The notes: a model not told the origin generated them from the letters alone. A DNA stretch of 64,000 nucleotides from Amycolatopsis sp. MtRt-6 (GCF_017308975.1 NZ_JADWPD010000032.1:1-64000), one strand, 5' to 3'; shown: positions 51,103-59,902, numbered from the stretch's first letter. Program-made: numbers and translations.

Positions 51103-52413
51103 TCAGACTTGGTGGGCACCTTCACGGGAAGCGACCGAGCGGCGGCAGCGCGCCAGCCAGGGCAGCAGCTGGTCCGCCCGTTCGACGGGCAGTCCCCCGC
51201 CGGCCGCGGCGACCTCGTCGAACCGGTCCGTCGAGTCCCGCGGGACACCGCGGCCGCAGGCCAGCACCGGCACCCGGTCGTCACTGTGGATGCCGAGGTC
51301 ACAGGGGGTCGCGTGGTCACACGTCACCACCACCGTGTCGTCCGGGGCGAGGAAACCGGCCAGTGGACCGATCAGGTGCCGGTCGATGGCCTCGATCGCC
51401 GCGACCTTGTCGCCGGGCCGGCCGTCGTGCCCCGGTTCGTCGGGACCCTTGACGTGGACGAAGACGACGTTCTCCGCCGCCGCGGCGAGGTCCGCGGCCA
51501 GCTTCGGGTAGTAGCGGGAGAGGTCCTCGTCCGGTCCAGGGGCCGTGTGCGTGAACCGGGCTCCGAGCAGGCGGGCGAGCGCGCGCTCGGCGGGGATCTG
51601 GCCGAAGAAGCCGAGCCGCATCCCGTCGGGCAGCCCCGGCAGCACGGGCAACGTGTCGCCGCCGTCCCGGAACAGCAGCAAGTTGGCCGGACGGCGACCG
51701 GCAGCGCTCCGGCGGCGGTTCACCGCGCTCGCCCGCAGGATCCGGGCCGTCTGGCCGACCAGGTCGTTCACCAGTTCCGCGGTCAGCTCGGCAGCCGGAT
51801 CCGCGACCAGCGCCCGGCAGCGCAGCGGTGCGCCGGCCGCCCTGGCGTCCGGAACGCCGAACGGTCCTTTCCGGACGAACCCGGGATCTGTGTTGCACAC
51901 CAGCCCGGACAGGCCGGCGGACCGGCTCGTCACCGCGACGATGCCCCGGTGCCTGCCGTACGCTTTGAGGCCGAACCGGAAGTCGCCCGGCAGGTGCACG
52001 CCCGCTCTCAGCTCACCGGCGAGCGTCTGCAGTTCTTCGTCGGTCAGGTCACGCGAGGTTCGCCGGTCCAGGCGCCCGGTTTCCGGATCCTGGCTCGCGA
52101 AGTTCACCCGGAAGGCCACGCTGGAGCCCTCCGAGTCCCAGAAGTCCGAGCCGTATCCCTCCAGCGGGCCCCGTCCGGTGTAGTACCGCCGGGGGTCGAA
52201 TCCCAGCAGTGCCATCGCGCCGGAGTCCGATTCCGGGGTGATCCCGGCGTCGATGACGGTGACCAGCCCGGTGGTGCCCGCAGCAGCCAAGCCGTCCAGC
52301 TCCGGCGTCGCGGCGGCCTCGAACGCCGTGCGGCCGCCGAACTCCGCCATGGGGCGGTCCGCTCCTCCGCACAGCGCCACGACGTAGGTCTTCCCGCCGG
52401 CCGGTTCAGACAT
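51103..52413 (-). CDS. phpG: Cofactor-independent phosphoglycerate mutase-like protein (PhpG candidate)
   Basis: 436 residues of the archaeal-type (ApgM) alkaline-phosphatase superfamily: ATPELDGLAAAGTTG, SDSGAMALLGFDPRRYYTGRGP, AFRVNFAS, DRRTSRDLT. The first metal-binding motif, usually DGxGDRP, reads CGGADRP, so its leading Asp is Cys (TGC). PhpG in the phosphinothricin cluster is thought to act between the CMP-phosphonoformate and CPEP steps; its exact role is uncertain. The gene overlaps phpF by 8 bases. Confidence 0.85.
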   Translation of the reverse strand: MSEPAGGKTYVVALCGGADRPMAEFGGRTAFEAAATPELDGLAAAGTTGLVTVIDAGITPESDSGAMALLGFDPRRYYTGRGPLEGYGSDFWDSEGSSVAFRVNFASQDPETGRLDRRTSRDLTDEELQTLAGELRAGVHLPGDFRFGLKAYGRHRGIVAVTSRSAGLSGLVCNTDPGFVRKGPFGVPDARAAGAPLRCRALVADPAAELTAELVNDLVGQTARILRASAVNRRRSAAGRRPANLLLFRDGGDTLPVLPGLPDGMRLGFFGQIPAERALARLLGARFTHTAPGPDEDLSRYYPKLAADLAAAAENVVFVHVKGPDEPGHDGRPGDKVAAIEAIDRHLIGPLAGFLAPDDTVVVTCDHATPCDLGIHSDDRVPVLACGRGVPRDSTDRFDEVAAAGGGLPVERADQLLPWLARCRRSVASREGAHQV

Positions 52414-52960
52414 GGGTGCTCCGCAGGTTCCGCGTGGTCGATAGTCCTTTTAGGACAGCAGCGACACCGGCCGGCACGAGGTCCTGCCAGTCTTCCCCGC
52501 CCGCCATCCGGCGGCGGATCTCCGTTCCCGACGTCACTTTCTTCCTCCGCCTCCAGAGAACTTCACACCGCAACCCCTCGGCGGTGAGCCGCCGGAGCTT
52601 TTCTTCACCCCAGGCGTCGTAGATCGTGATCAGGTGTACCGCGTCCGGCGGCACGTAGAACCGGAGCAGCCGCGGTGTGCTGTGCGGGAAGGGCACGATG
52701 CGGAACCGGCTCCTGGGCACCCCCGCCCCCACGAGCGCCGCGTCGACCATCAGCTGGCGCTCGTAGAAGGTGAAGGGATTCGCTTCCGGCCGGTGCCGGC
52801 CGGGCTGCGTCGGCTCCTCGACCACGGCGTCGCTGTCGGGGTTGGTGATGCCGACGATCAGTTCGGCACAAGCCGCCTTGCCCGCGAGCAGGTATTCGAG
52901 GTGCCCGACGTGCAGCGGCTGGAACCGGCCGTGCACCACGGCGATCGGATACACGGCCAT
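52406..52960 (-). CDS. phpF: Phosphonoformate cytidylyltransferase (PhpF candidate)
   Basis: 184 residues, nucleotidyltransferase of the NMNAT/HIGH superfamily: GRFQPLHVGHLEY (HxGH) and TSGTEIRRRM (the ISSTxxR-like second motif). PhpF of the phosphinothricin pathway activates phosphonoformate with CTP to give CMP-5'-phosphonoformate. A nicotinamide/pantetheine-type role is possible on sequence alone, but the setting between phpG and the regulator supports PhpF. Confidence 0.9.
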   Translation of the reverse strand: MAVYPIAVVHGRFQPLHVGHLEYLLAGKAACAELIVGITNPDSDAVVEEPTQPGRHRPEANPFTFYERQLMVDAALVGAGVPRSRFRIVPFPHSTPRLLRFYVPPDAVHLITIYDAWGEEKLRRLTAEGLRCEVLWRRRKKVTSGTEIRRRMAGGEDWQDLVPAGVAAVLKGLSTTRNLRSTHV

Positions 52961-52964
52961 CCCC

Positions 52965-53726
52965 TCAATTCCGGTAGCGGGCGGGCGTGTGCCCGGTCCG
53001 CCGTCGCAGCACCCGGCTCAGGTGGGACGCGTCGGCGAACCCGGCTTTGCCGGCGACGATCTCCAGCGTGTCGTCCCGGTCGCGCAGCAGGCACTTCGCG
53101 ACCTCGACGTGCACACGCGTGACGTAGTCCCGGACGGTCATCCCCGTGCGCAGCTTGAAAAGGTGCGACAGGTAGGTGCTCGACAGCCCCGTCTCCGCCG
53201 CGATGGTGCCGACGGTCAGCCGATCGCGGTACCGGCGTGCGACGAAGTCGATCACGCGCCGGACGTGGCCGTTGCGAAGACCGGACGACGGCTGCGCGGG
53301 AATCAGGTTCGCGACCGTCTCGGCGAGCCCGACCACGTCGCGCCGGAAAGCCGTTTCACACCAGGGGATTCCCCGGAAGTGGTGCGACAGCTGTTCGGGG
53401 GCGCCCGCGTCGAGCACGACGGGACGACCGCGCCGGGCGTGATCACCGGTCACCGCAAGATGCAGATCGCTGTCCGCGCTCGCGGCCCTGCCATCGACGA
53501 GCAGCACGTCCGGCCGGCGTTCGACGATGTGCCGGGCCGCGACGTCTCCGGTGCCGGTGATCCGCACTTCCGCGAAGTCACCCAGCAGCGCGCCGACGGC
53601 CGCGCACCGGCCGATGTCGGGGCCCACGATCAGCACCGTCGGCGTCCCCGCGGTGAAATCGCTTCCCACGAAACCGCTTGTCAGCTCAGGACGTTCCCGC
53701 TCCGTGGCCAGCATGTGGTGCCCCAT
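52965..53726 (-). CDS. AraC-family regulator with receiver-like N-terminus
   Basis: About 253 residues. The C-terminal AraC/XylS double helix-turn-helix is clear (DRLTVGTIAAETGLSSTYLS, then the second half with KAGFADASHLSRVLRRRTG). The N-terminal 120 residues resemble a response-regulator receiver (TVLIVGPD, PDVLLVDG) but the acidic pair at the first strand is incomplete, so a pseudo-receiver is likely. Start uncertain between 53726 and 53714; GGGGGA overlaps this area. It lies inside the phosphinate operon, between the enolase and phpF genes, and probably controls it. Confidence 0.88.
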   Translation of the reverse strand: MGHHMLATERERPELTSGFVGSDFTAGTPTVLIVGPDIGRCAAVGALLGDFAEVRITGTGDVAARHIVERRPDVLLVDGRAASADSDLHLAVTGDHARRGRPVVLDAGAPEQLSHHFRGIPWCETAFRRDVVGLAETVANLIPAQPSSGLRNGHVRRVIDFVARRYRDRLTVGTIAAETGLSSTYLSHLFKLRTGMTVRDYVTRVHVEVAKCLLRDRDDTLEIVAGKAGFADASHLSRVLRRRTGHTPARYRN

Positions 53727-53878
53727 TCCCCCGGCTGAGTAATCGATCTCCCCACTATCGTTGCTTCCAGTACACCTTGTCTTCACCCAGGCGACCAATG
53801 TCGTTCACTTCGTTCGTGGAGTGCCCGCACCGGACCACGATCATCGGCGAGTACCGGGCACGTCCGGAGTGGAGGCGG

Positions 53879-55090
53879 TCAGGCCACCGGGAGACCCTCG
53901 CGGAGCTGGATTTCCAGCCGGACCAGCTGGTTGTACTTCGCCATCCGGTCCGCACTGGGACCGCCCACCTTGATGAACTCGGCGGCCAGTCCCACGGCGA
54001 GGTCGCAGACCCCGCAATCCTCGGTTTCCCCGCTGCGATGCGACACGCACAGGGCCATGCCCATCCGGCGCGCGGCCCTGGCCGCACGGATACCGCGGGT
54101 GAGCGTGCCGCATTGGGTCAGTTTGATCACCGCGCAGGTCGCCAGCTCACCCGACATGCGGCGCTCGTCGGTGGCGAAGAGGTCGTCGCCGCACAGGTAT
54201 TGCCCTTCGGGCAGTTGCCGGGAGAATTCCTTCCACGACACCACGTCGGCCGGATCGAACGGATCCTCGAGGTAGCGAATCGGATGACGCGCACTCAGCC
54301 CCGCCAGCAACTCGCTCAGTTCTTCCCCTCGCAGGAGCCGGTCACCGACCGCGTAACGCGCGCTGCTCACACCCCCTCGCCGCAGGTGCTCGGCAGCGAC
54401 ATCCACCCCGATCCCCACGTCTTCGCCGGGGAACCGTCGTTCGATCACCGAACTGAGGTGTTCCAGCGCCTGCCCGAAGACCAGTCCGCGCATGCGCAAT
54501 CCCCCCGCGGACGAGTAACCGCAGTCGGCGTACCGCGCCCGCACGAGGGACTCGATGTCCTCGTACACGGCCAGCGCCAGCCGCAGGTTGTCGGGCAGGG
54601 AAGCCGCCGCCGGGGCGACCATGATCTCCTGGAACGGCATCTGCGGGTCACCGCTGTGGATCCCCCCGCTGAAGACGTTCACCAACGGGCTGGGCACTTT
54701 CGGGCGCGTCGCGCCGATGCCGGAGATGTACGTGCTCAACGGCACGCCTTCCGACGCGCAGCGTGCGCGCGCGAAGGCCATCGACAGCGCCACTTGAACG
54801 TTGACGCCGGCTCCGGCAATCCCATCGAGGATCTCGTCGAACCTCTTCTGGGAACTCGCCGGCGCACCGGTGAGCCGGTCCCGCACGCCCGCGTACACCG
54901 GCAGGTCGTCGAGCGCGCCGAGCGCCGTCACGTCCACCCGAGCGCGTTCCCGGCGCCCGGGCGCGATCGCGACGGGCGCCGACGCGACACCGGTTGCCCC
55001 GTCGTCGAACCGGATTTCGGCTTCCACGGTCAGGTTCCTGCGCGAGTCGAAGATCCCGCGCAACACCACGCTGTCCACGTACTCCGCCAT
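53879..55090 (-). CDS. phpH: Carboxyphosphonoenolpyruvate synthase, enolase family
   Basis: 403 residues. Enolase features retained: Mg ligands in IGVDVAAEHL, YLEDPFDPAD and CGDDLFATD, catalytic Lys in CAVIKLTQCGTL, signature SHRSGETED. It differs strongly from housekeeping enolase in the N-terminal third. In the phosphinothricin pathway PhpH makes carboxyphosphonoenolpyruvate from CMP-phosphonoformate and a phosphoglycerate. ATG 55090. It is the first structural gene of a 17-kb leftward operon ending at 37306. Confidence 0.92.
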   Translation of the reverse strand: MAEYVDSVVLRGIFDSRRNLTVEAEIRFDDGATGVASAPVAIAPGRRERARVDVTALGALDDLPVYAGVRDRLTGAPASSQKRFDEILDGIAGAGVNVQVALSMAFARARCASEGVPLSTYISGIGATRPKVPSPLVNVFSGGIHSGDPQMPFQEIMVAPAAASLPDNLRLALAVYEDIESLVRARYADCGYSSAGGLRMRGLVFGQALEHLSSVIERRFPGEDVGIGVDVAAEHLRRGGVSSARYAVGDRLLRGEELSELLAGLSARHPIRYLEDPFDPADVVSWKEFSRQLPEGQYLCGDDLFATDERRMSGELATCAVIKLTQCGTLTRGIRAARAARRMGMALCVSHRSGETEDCGVCDLAVGLAAEFIKVGGPSADRMAKYNQLVRLEIQLREGLPVA

Positions 55091-55242
55091 CTCGGCAACC
55101 CCCGTCCGCTTCGGCTCCAGCCGATCCGGTGGCCGGAGTCTGCTGGTGACGTGAAGTTACCGGCGAAACTCCTCCCCGCGGCACCGCACGGACTGCCGCT
55201 TTCCGGGACAGCGCGGTCCGGACCCGGGACCGCTCTTCGTCG

Positions 55243-55986
55243 CTAGGACCGCCGGCGCGGACGCACCAGCCTCGCCGGATCGACCAGGCCGCTCTGGTAG
55301 GCGACGACCACGGCCTGCACCCGTTCTTCGAGATCGAGCTTCAGGAGGAGGTGCGAGATGTGCGACTTCACCGTCGCCTTGGTGACGTGGAGGTCCCGCG
55401 CCATTTCGGCGGTGGTGCGTCCCGCGGCGAGCAGCCGCAGCACCGACAGTTCCCGATCCGTCAGCCCCGAGAGTTCCTCGCCGTATCCGGCCGGCGGCGG
55501 CGAGCGCCGCGACAGCTCGTCGAACAGCGGCGCGGTGACCGCCGGCGTCATGAAGGCCAGCCCGCCGGCGACCGCCCGCACCGCGTCGACGATCCGGTTC
55601 TTGCCGTCGTCCGCGCGGACCAGTCCGCGAGCCCCGAGCGAAAGCACGGAAAACATGGTCGAGACATCGATATCACCCGATCCGGTGAGCGCGATGATCG
55701 GGATCACCGGGCCGGGCGAATCGTCGGCGAGCGCACGGAGGAGGCGCACGCAGTGCTCGTCGAACGGCTCGACGTCCATGATGATCACGTCCGGGCGCAA
55801 CCTGTCGACTTCGGACATCACCGCCGGGGCGTCCCGGACCTGGCTGACCACGGTGATGTCCCGTTCACCGCCGAGGAGGGCAGCGAGCCCCGCGCGGACG
55901 AGATCCTGCTCGGCGTACAGGAGCACTCTGGTCATGACGAGGCTCTTGCCGACCCCCTTCGCCGGCCCACGGACGTCCTGCGTCAT
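55243..55986 (-). CDS. LuxR/NarL-family response regulator
   Basis: 247 residues from ATG 55986, which has GGGGGAG seven bases upstream; ATG 55935 is an alternative that starts at the receiver itself. Receiver: VLLYAEQD (acidic pocket), IIMDVEP (phosphoacceptor Asp), IALTGSG (conserved Thr) and a final Lys region altered to RADDGKN. C-terminal LuxR HTH: LTDRELSVLRLLAAGRTTAEMA, then VKSHISHLLLKL. No histidine kinase is nearby. Placed before the phpH promoter, it is a candidate pathway activator. Confidence 0.9.
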   Translation of the reverse strand: MTQDVRGPAKGVGKSLVMTRVLLYAEQDLVRAGLAALLGGERDITVVSQVRDAPAVMSEVDRLRPDVIIMDVEPFDEHCVRLLRALADDSPGPVIPIIALTGSGDIDVSTMFSVLSLGARGLVRADDGKNRIVDAVRAVAGGLAFMTPAVTAPLFDELSRRSPPPAGYGEELSGLTDRELSVLRLLAAGRTTAEMARDLHVTKATVKSHISHLLLKLDLEERVQAVVVAYQSGLVDPARLVRPRRRS

Positions 55987-56298
55987 CACCATCTCCCCCT
56001 GAAGATCGCCCCCCTTGGGCGTCGAGGTATCGAGGCGCGCCAACCGGTCACGGACCGCCCATTCCCCCAAGGCCAGCGTCAATTCCACCGGGACCGCTCA
56101 GATTACAAGTCGGCTAAGCCGCCGCACAGGGCTAACCGGGCGAACCGCCCGAGTTCACTTCCTGTCACCATTCCCCAGCCAAATGCACACCGTGATCAAC
56201 TGCATACTCGCCGTGCCAAGATGTCGCCGGTGACATTTCTGTCCCCGGACAGAATTGGGCGCCAGGCGCACTTTTCCGCCGCCTCGCGGTATTCGCGG
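55987..56298. promoter_or_regulatory. Intergenic region upstream of the LuxR gene
   Basis: 312 bases between the P450 stop and the response-regulator start. No gene. A/T-richer patches and two adjacent inverted repeats (listed separately) make this a likely termination and promoter region. Confidence 0.5.
56222..56254. other. Two adjacent inverted repeats
   Basis: TGTCGCCGGTGACA at 56222-56235 is palindromic except at its g/t pair. Directly after it, TTCTGTCC (56237-56244) pairs with GGACAGAA (56247-56254) across a 2-base spacer. They lie 45 bases past the P450 stop. The second could form a terminator hairpin, but short-spaced dyads like these also fit a dimeric repressor site. Confidence 0.6.
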
Positions 56299-57570
56299 TC
56301 ACGGCCCGATCCGGACTGGCAGCGTCTTCGGCCCACGCACCTGACCTGCGGTCCAGGCGACCGCCGGGAGATCAGGCAAAGTGAACTCGGGGATGCGGCC
56401 GAGCCACACCTCGAGTGCCACGCGCAATTCCATCCGCGCCAAGTGGGAGCCGATGCAGCGGTGGATGCCGAGACCGAACGCGATGTGCCGGTTGACTGCC
56501 CGGTCGAGCACGATCTCATCGGCGCGGTCGAACTGCCGGGGGTCGCGATTGGCCGCCGGGAACGCCATCAGCACCCAGTCTTCGGCCTTCATGTCCACCC
56601 CCCGCCACCGCATATCGCGCTTCACCAGCCGCCCGGTCATGACCGGCGCGTATGCCCGCAGGAACTCCTCCAGCGCCGTCACCAGCAGGCCCGGAGCGGA
56701 CACCAGCCGCACCCGATCGGCCGGTGTGCGCGCCAGATGCCACAGCGACACGCCGATCGCGCTCCACGTCGTGTCGATGCCCGCGATCATCAAGGACGAA
56801 AGCGTTCCCGAAATGTGCAACGGATCCAGCTTGCGCCCGTCGAGATCCGCCTCGATCAGCCGCGTGGTGAGGTCGTCGCGCGGGTTGTCGACGTGGTCGT
56901 GGATCTGCGCGAGCAGGTAGTCCAAGCGCCGTTGCGTCCGCGCGCTCCGCTCGTCGGCCGAGACATTGGCGCGTTCGAGCGAGCTGGTTGCGAATTCCAG
57001 CAAGAGTCGCTCGTCCTCCTCCGGAAATCCGAGCATGCCCGCCATCACGTGCGTCGGAATCCGCTGGGCGTACTCGACGACGGCATCGACCTGCTCCCGG
57101 TCTTCCAGGGCGTCGATCAGGGCATGGCAGCGGGCGCGCGTCCGTTCCTCGAGGCAGCTCACGGCCTTCGCCGTGAACGCCGGAAGCAGCAGCTTGCGCG
57201 CGCCGTGGTGGAACGGCGGATCGGACGAGATGGGCGGCGAGACCCCGACCGGTGCCAGCTCCGGCGGCGGCCGGACGTTGCCGACCAGGATGGCCCGGGA
57301 GGAGAACCGGTCGGTGTCGTAGGCGATCGCCGCGACGTCCTCATAGCGGGTCGGCAGCCACGCTCCGCCGAAGCGGTGGGTGTGCGCGATCGGGCAGCGT
57401 CGCCGCAGGTCCGCCTGGATCGAATAAGGGTCCGCGGCCCACTCCGGCTCCAGGTGCGAAAAGTCCGCCGCCCAGTCGGCCACCGGGCCCGCGACGACCT
57501 CGTTGCGAGCGCCGACCAATCGCTCGCGGTGCCCCGACCGGATTTCGGCGAATCGCTCGTGGCTCGTCAC
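56299..57570 (-). CDS. Cytochrome P450
   Basis: 423 residues. I-helix oxygen-binding motif AGIDTTW, K-helix ExxR (EEFLR), heme loop FGLGIHRCIGSHLAR with the Cys ligand. Class I bacterial P450 that takes electrons from the ferredoxin encoded immediately upstream. GTG 57570 is one base from the ferredoxin stop. It lies just outside the LuxR gene of the phosphinate cluster and may be a tailoring enzyme or an independent detoxification unit. Confidence 0.95.
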   Translation of the reverse strand: MTSHERFAEIRSGHRERLVGARNEVVAGPVADWAADFSHLEPEWAADPYSIQADLRRRCPIAHTHRFGGAWLPTRYEDVAAIAYDTDRFSSRAILVGNVRPPPELAPVGVSPPISSDPPFHHGARKLLLPAFTAKAVSCLEERTRARCHALIDALEDREQVDAVVEYAQRIPTHVMAGMLGFPEEDERLLLEFATSSLERANVSADERSARTQRRLDYLLAQIHDHVDNPRDDLTTRLIEADLDGRKLDPLHISGTLSSLMIAGIDTTWSAIGVSLWHLARTPADRVRLVSAPGLLVTALEEFLRAYAPVMTGRLVKRDMRWRGVDMKAEDWVLMAFPAANRDPRQFDRADEIVLDRAVNRHIAFGLGIHRCIGSHLARMELRVALEVWLGRIPEFTLPDLPAVAWTAGQVRGPKTLPVRIGP

Positions 57571-57571
57571 G

Positions 57572-57766
57572 TCAGCGGTCCTCGTGCAGGCTGATCGCCC
57601 GCTCGGGACAGTTCAGGCGAGCCAGTCGCGCGGGCTCCACGGCCGAGACGTCTGCCTCACCGAGCACCACGCCGTAGCCCTCGTCGTCTTCGCCGAAGAC
57701 CTGCGGTGCCAGCGCGTGGCAACGGCCGTGCCCCTGACAGCGGCCGGCGTCGATGACGGCTCTCAT
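57572..57766 (-). CDS. [3Fe-4S]-type ferredoxin
   Basis: 64 residues. CQGHGRC near the N-terminus and NCPERAI near the C-terminus give the three Cys ligands typical of P450-partner 3Fe-4S ferredoxins; the fourth position of a 4Fe-4S site is absent. Directly coupled to the P450. Confidence 0.93.
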   Translation of the reverse strand: MRAVIDAGRCQGHGRCHALAPQVFGEDDEGYGVVLGEADVSAVEPARLARLNCPERAISLHEDR

Positions 57767-57919
57767 CCGTTCCCCACCTCCAGATGCCGCGGCACCGCCC
57801 CGCTACCTGCACTCTAGACGAGGACGGGATCCCGCCACCAGCAACACGGATGGCCGGGTGCGCGAACCGGAGTGCTGGGGCATAGTGGATTTCTCGAACC
57901 GATCATGGGGAGGCCTGGC

Positions 57920-58690
57920 GTGCGAACGGTGCTGGTGATCGGGATCGGCGCGGGCGACCCGGAGATGATCACGCTGCAAGCGGTGCGCGCCCTCAACCGG
58001 GTCGACGTGATCATGGTGCTGGACAAGGGCAAGGAGAGCCGTCCGCTCGTCGAACTGCGGGAGGAGATCTGCCGCCGGCACCTGCGCGACCGCCCGTACC
58101 GGATCGTCGAGGTGCCCGATCCGCGGCGGCCGCGGAGGTCGGACGGCCTTTCGATGGCCGAGTACGAGGCCGCGGTGCGCGACTGGCACGTCAAGCGCGC
58201 GGAAGCACTCGAGACGGTCCTGCTGGACGACGTCGCGGAGGACGGCTGCGCGGCCTTCCTGGTCGTCGGCGACCCGTCGTTGTACGACAGCACCATCCGG
58301 GTGGTGCGCAACATCCTGGACCGCGGCAACGTCGAGTTCGGCTGGGAAGTCGTGCCCGGCATCACGAGCCTGCAGGCGCTCACCGCACGGCATCGCATTC
58401 CGCTCAACGGAATCGGCGAGCCGGTGGCCATCACGACCGGGCGCCGGCTCAGTGCGGACGCGGAGCTCCCCGACGGCACCACCGCCGTGATGCTGGACGA
58501 CGCGCTGGCCTGTCAAGCGATCGACGACCCCGAGGTGCGCATCTACTGGGGCGCCAACATCGGCACTCCGGAGGAGGTGCTGCGTGAGGGACCGCTCACC
58601 GAGGTGATCGGCGAGATCGCCGACGCCCGTGCCGAGCTTCGTGAACGCACCGGCTGGGTCATGGACACCTACCTGCTGCGCCGTGGCTGA
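57920..58690 (+). CDS. cobF: Precorrin-6A synthase (deacetylating)
   Basis: 256 residues of the tetrapyrrole methylase family: VIGIGAGDPEMITLQAV at the N-terminus, VVGDPSLYDS, and a PGITSLQALTA segment. CobF methylates C1 and removes acetate in the aerobic cobalamin pathway. GTG 57920 is chosen because GGGGAGG lies six bases upstream; ATG 57905 is an in-frame alternative. It is divergent from the ferredoxin (153 bases, no riboswitch seen) and convergent with the next gene. Confidence 0.93.
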   Translation: MRTVLVIGIGAGDPEMITLQAVRALNRVDVIMVLDKGKESRPLVELREEICRRHLRDRPYRIVEVPDPRRPRRSDGLSMAEYEAAVRDWHVKRAEALETVLLDDVAEDGCAAFLVVGDPSLYDSTIRVVRNILDRGNVEFGWEVVPGITSLQALTARHRIPLNGIGEPVAITTGRRLSADAELPDGTTAVMLDDALACQAIDDPEVRIYWGANIGTPEEVLREGPLTEVIGEIADARAELRERTGWVMDTYLLRRG

Positions 58691-58699
58691 CAGCCGTGG

Positions 58700-59902
58700 T
58701 CAGCCGCCGCCCGGCAGCCGCTCGAGCCGCCGGTCCTGCGCCGATGTGATGAGGGAGAGCAGCTCCGCCACCGGCTCGCGCGGCAGCGCGCCGAACCGAA
58801 ACCAGCTGGCCGCCCGCTTGCTCACCCCGCCGCGCACGAGGTGGTCCAGCCGAGGTCCGAGCCCGTAGTCGACCAGTTCACGCCCCTCGGCGGCCGCGAT
58901 CAGCGCCGGCTCGTAGTACAGGACGCGGAAATGCGCGAACGACCGGCGGGCCGTTTCCGAATAGTCCTGCCCGGCGAACGCTGAGTAGAGCCGTCCCCCA
59001 TAGCGATAGAAGAGGTGGAAGGCGACGATCTCGCCCGACGGCGATTCGGCCAGGATCGCGGACGTCAAATCGGGGCAGCGGCCCACCAGGAAATCCAGCG
59101 TGCCGCGGGAAGCCTCCTCGTCGTAGCCGTTCCCGTACTTCTCCTGCACGAGAGCAGCTAGCACGGCGAGCCGCCCGGTGACCGGCCGGAGCCGGTCGGC
59201 GGGCACGATTTCGGTGCGCATGCCGGCCGCGTCGTAGACCTGCAGCTCCTTGCGGATCACCTTGCGTCTGAGGGAGGGGAACGTCCCGAGATAACCCGGC
59301 AGATCCCGCCAGCGCACCGGCAGTACCGCCCGCGACGACGGCGTCGCGGGCAAGTAGCCCCGGGCCGTGAGTGCCTTTTCCACCGCGTTGCCTCCGTCGT
59401 CGACGTGGAGGAAGGCGCTGGTGACCGCCTGCCACTCGGCCGCCACCTCGTCGACGGCGTCCACCAGCGCGGCGGCGATCTCGTGGCTTCCGCCGATGTG
59501 CAAGCCCGCCGTCAAGCCGACCGGCCCGACGCAGACGGCCGCGGGGTAACACTCGGCAGCCATCGGCGCGAGCCGGTCGCGCAGTGCGGTCATCCGGCTC
59601 GCCTCCCCCGCCGGCAGGTCCGCGTGATCGGTCGCGCGCAGCTGTTCGTCCAGCACCAGTCCGACCGGTTCCTGGAGAACGAACCCCGGCCGGTCCGCCA
59701 AGACCAGCACCGCGGCTCCAACCGGCTCGCCGTCCCGCTCCGCCAGCAGGTACGCGGCCGGCCGCCCGCGGCGGTCGTGCATCGAGGACAACCATTCGTG
59801 GCTCAGGTAAAGCCCCTTGCCCGCGGCGGCGTTCCAGCGTGCGGCCGAGACCTCTTCCGGTGCTCCGAACCGGTGGATCTGCGGAAGTCCTACCGAGGTC
59901 AT
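58700..59902 (-). CDS. FemX/BioF2-like GNAT acyltransferase
   Basis: About 400 residues. Two GNAT-like halves; the second has SLRRKVIRKELQVYD, ILAESPSGEIVAFHLFYRYGGRLYSAFAGQDY and YYEPALIAAAEGRELVDYGLG, typical of the BioF2-like/Acetyltransf_6 proteins related to FemABX. FemX-type enzymes take aminoacyl groups from tRNA, and GNAT-fold relatives make peptide bonds in phosphonopeptide pathways such as dehydrophos. The first ATG (59908 or 59902) lies in a CATG shared with an ATG on the other strand, so the start is uncertain. Function open. Confidence 0.8.
   Translation of the reverse strand: MTSVGLPQIHRFGAPEEVSAARWNAAAGKGLYLSHEWLSSMHDRRGRPAAYLLAERDGEPVGAAVLVLADRPGFVLQEPVGLVLDEQLRATDHADLPAGEASRMTALRDRLAPMAAECYPAAVCVGPVGLTAGLHIGGSHEIAAALVDAVDEVAAEWQAVTSAFLHVDDGGNAVEKALTARGYLPATPSSRAVLPVRWRDLPGYLGTFPSLRRKVIRKELQVYDAAGMRTEIVPADRLRPVTGRLAVLAALVQEKYGNGYDEEASRGTLDFLVGRCPDLTSAILAESPSGEIVAFHLFYRYGGRLYSAFAGQDYSETARRSFAHFRVLYYEPALIAAAEGRELVDYGLGPRLDHLVRGGVSKRAASWFRFGALPREPVAELLSLITSAQDRRLERLPGGG

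Noticed and set aside
57767..57919. Cobalamin riboswitch upstream of cobF
   Set aside because: The 153 bases contain no recognisable B12 box or the length needed for the full aptamer. The same holds for the short gaps in the ECF operon.
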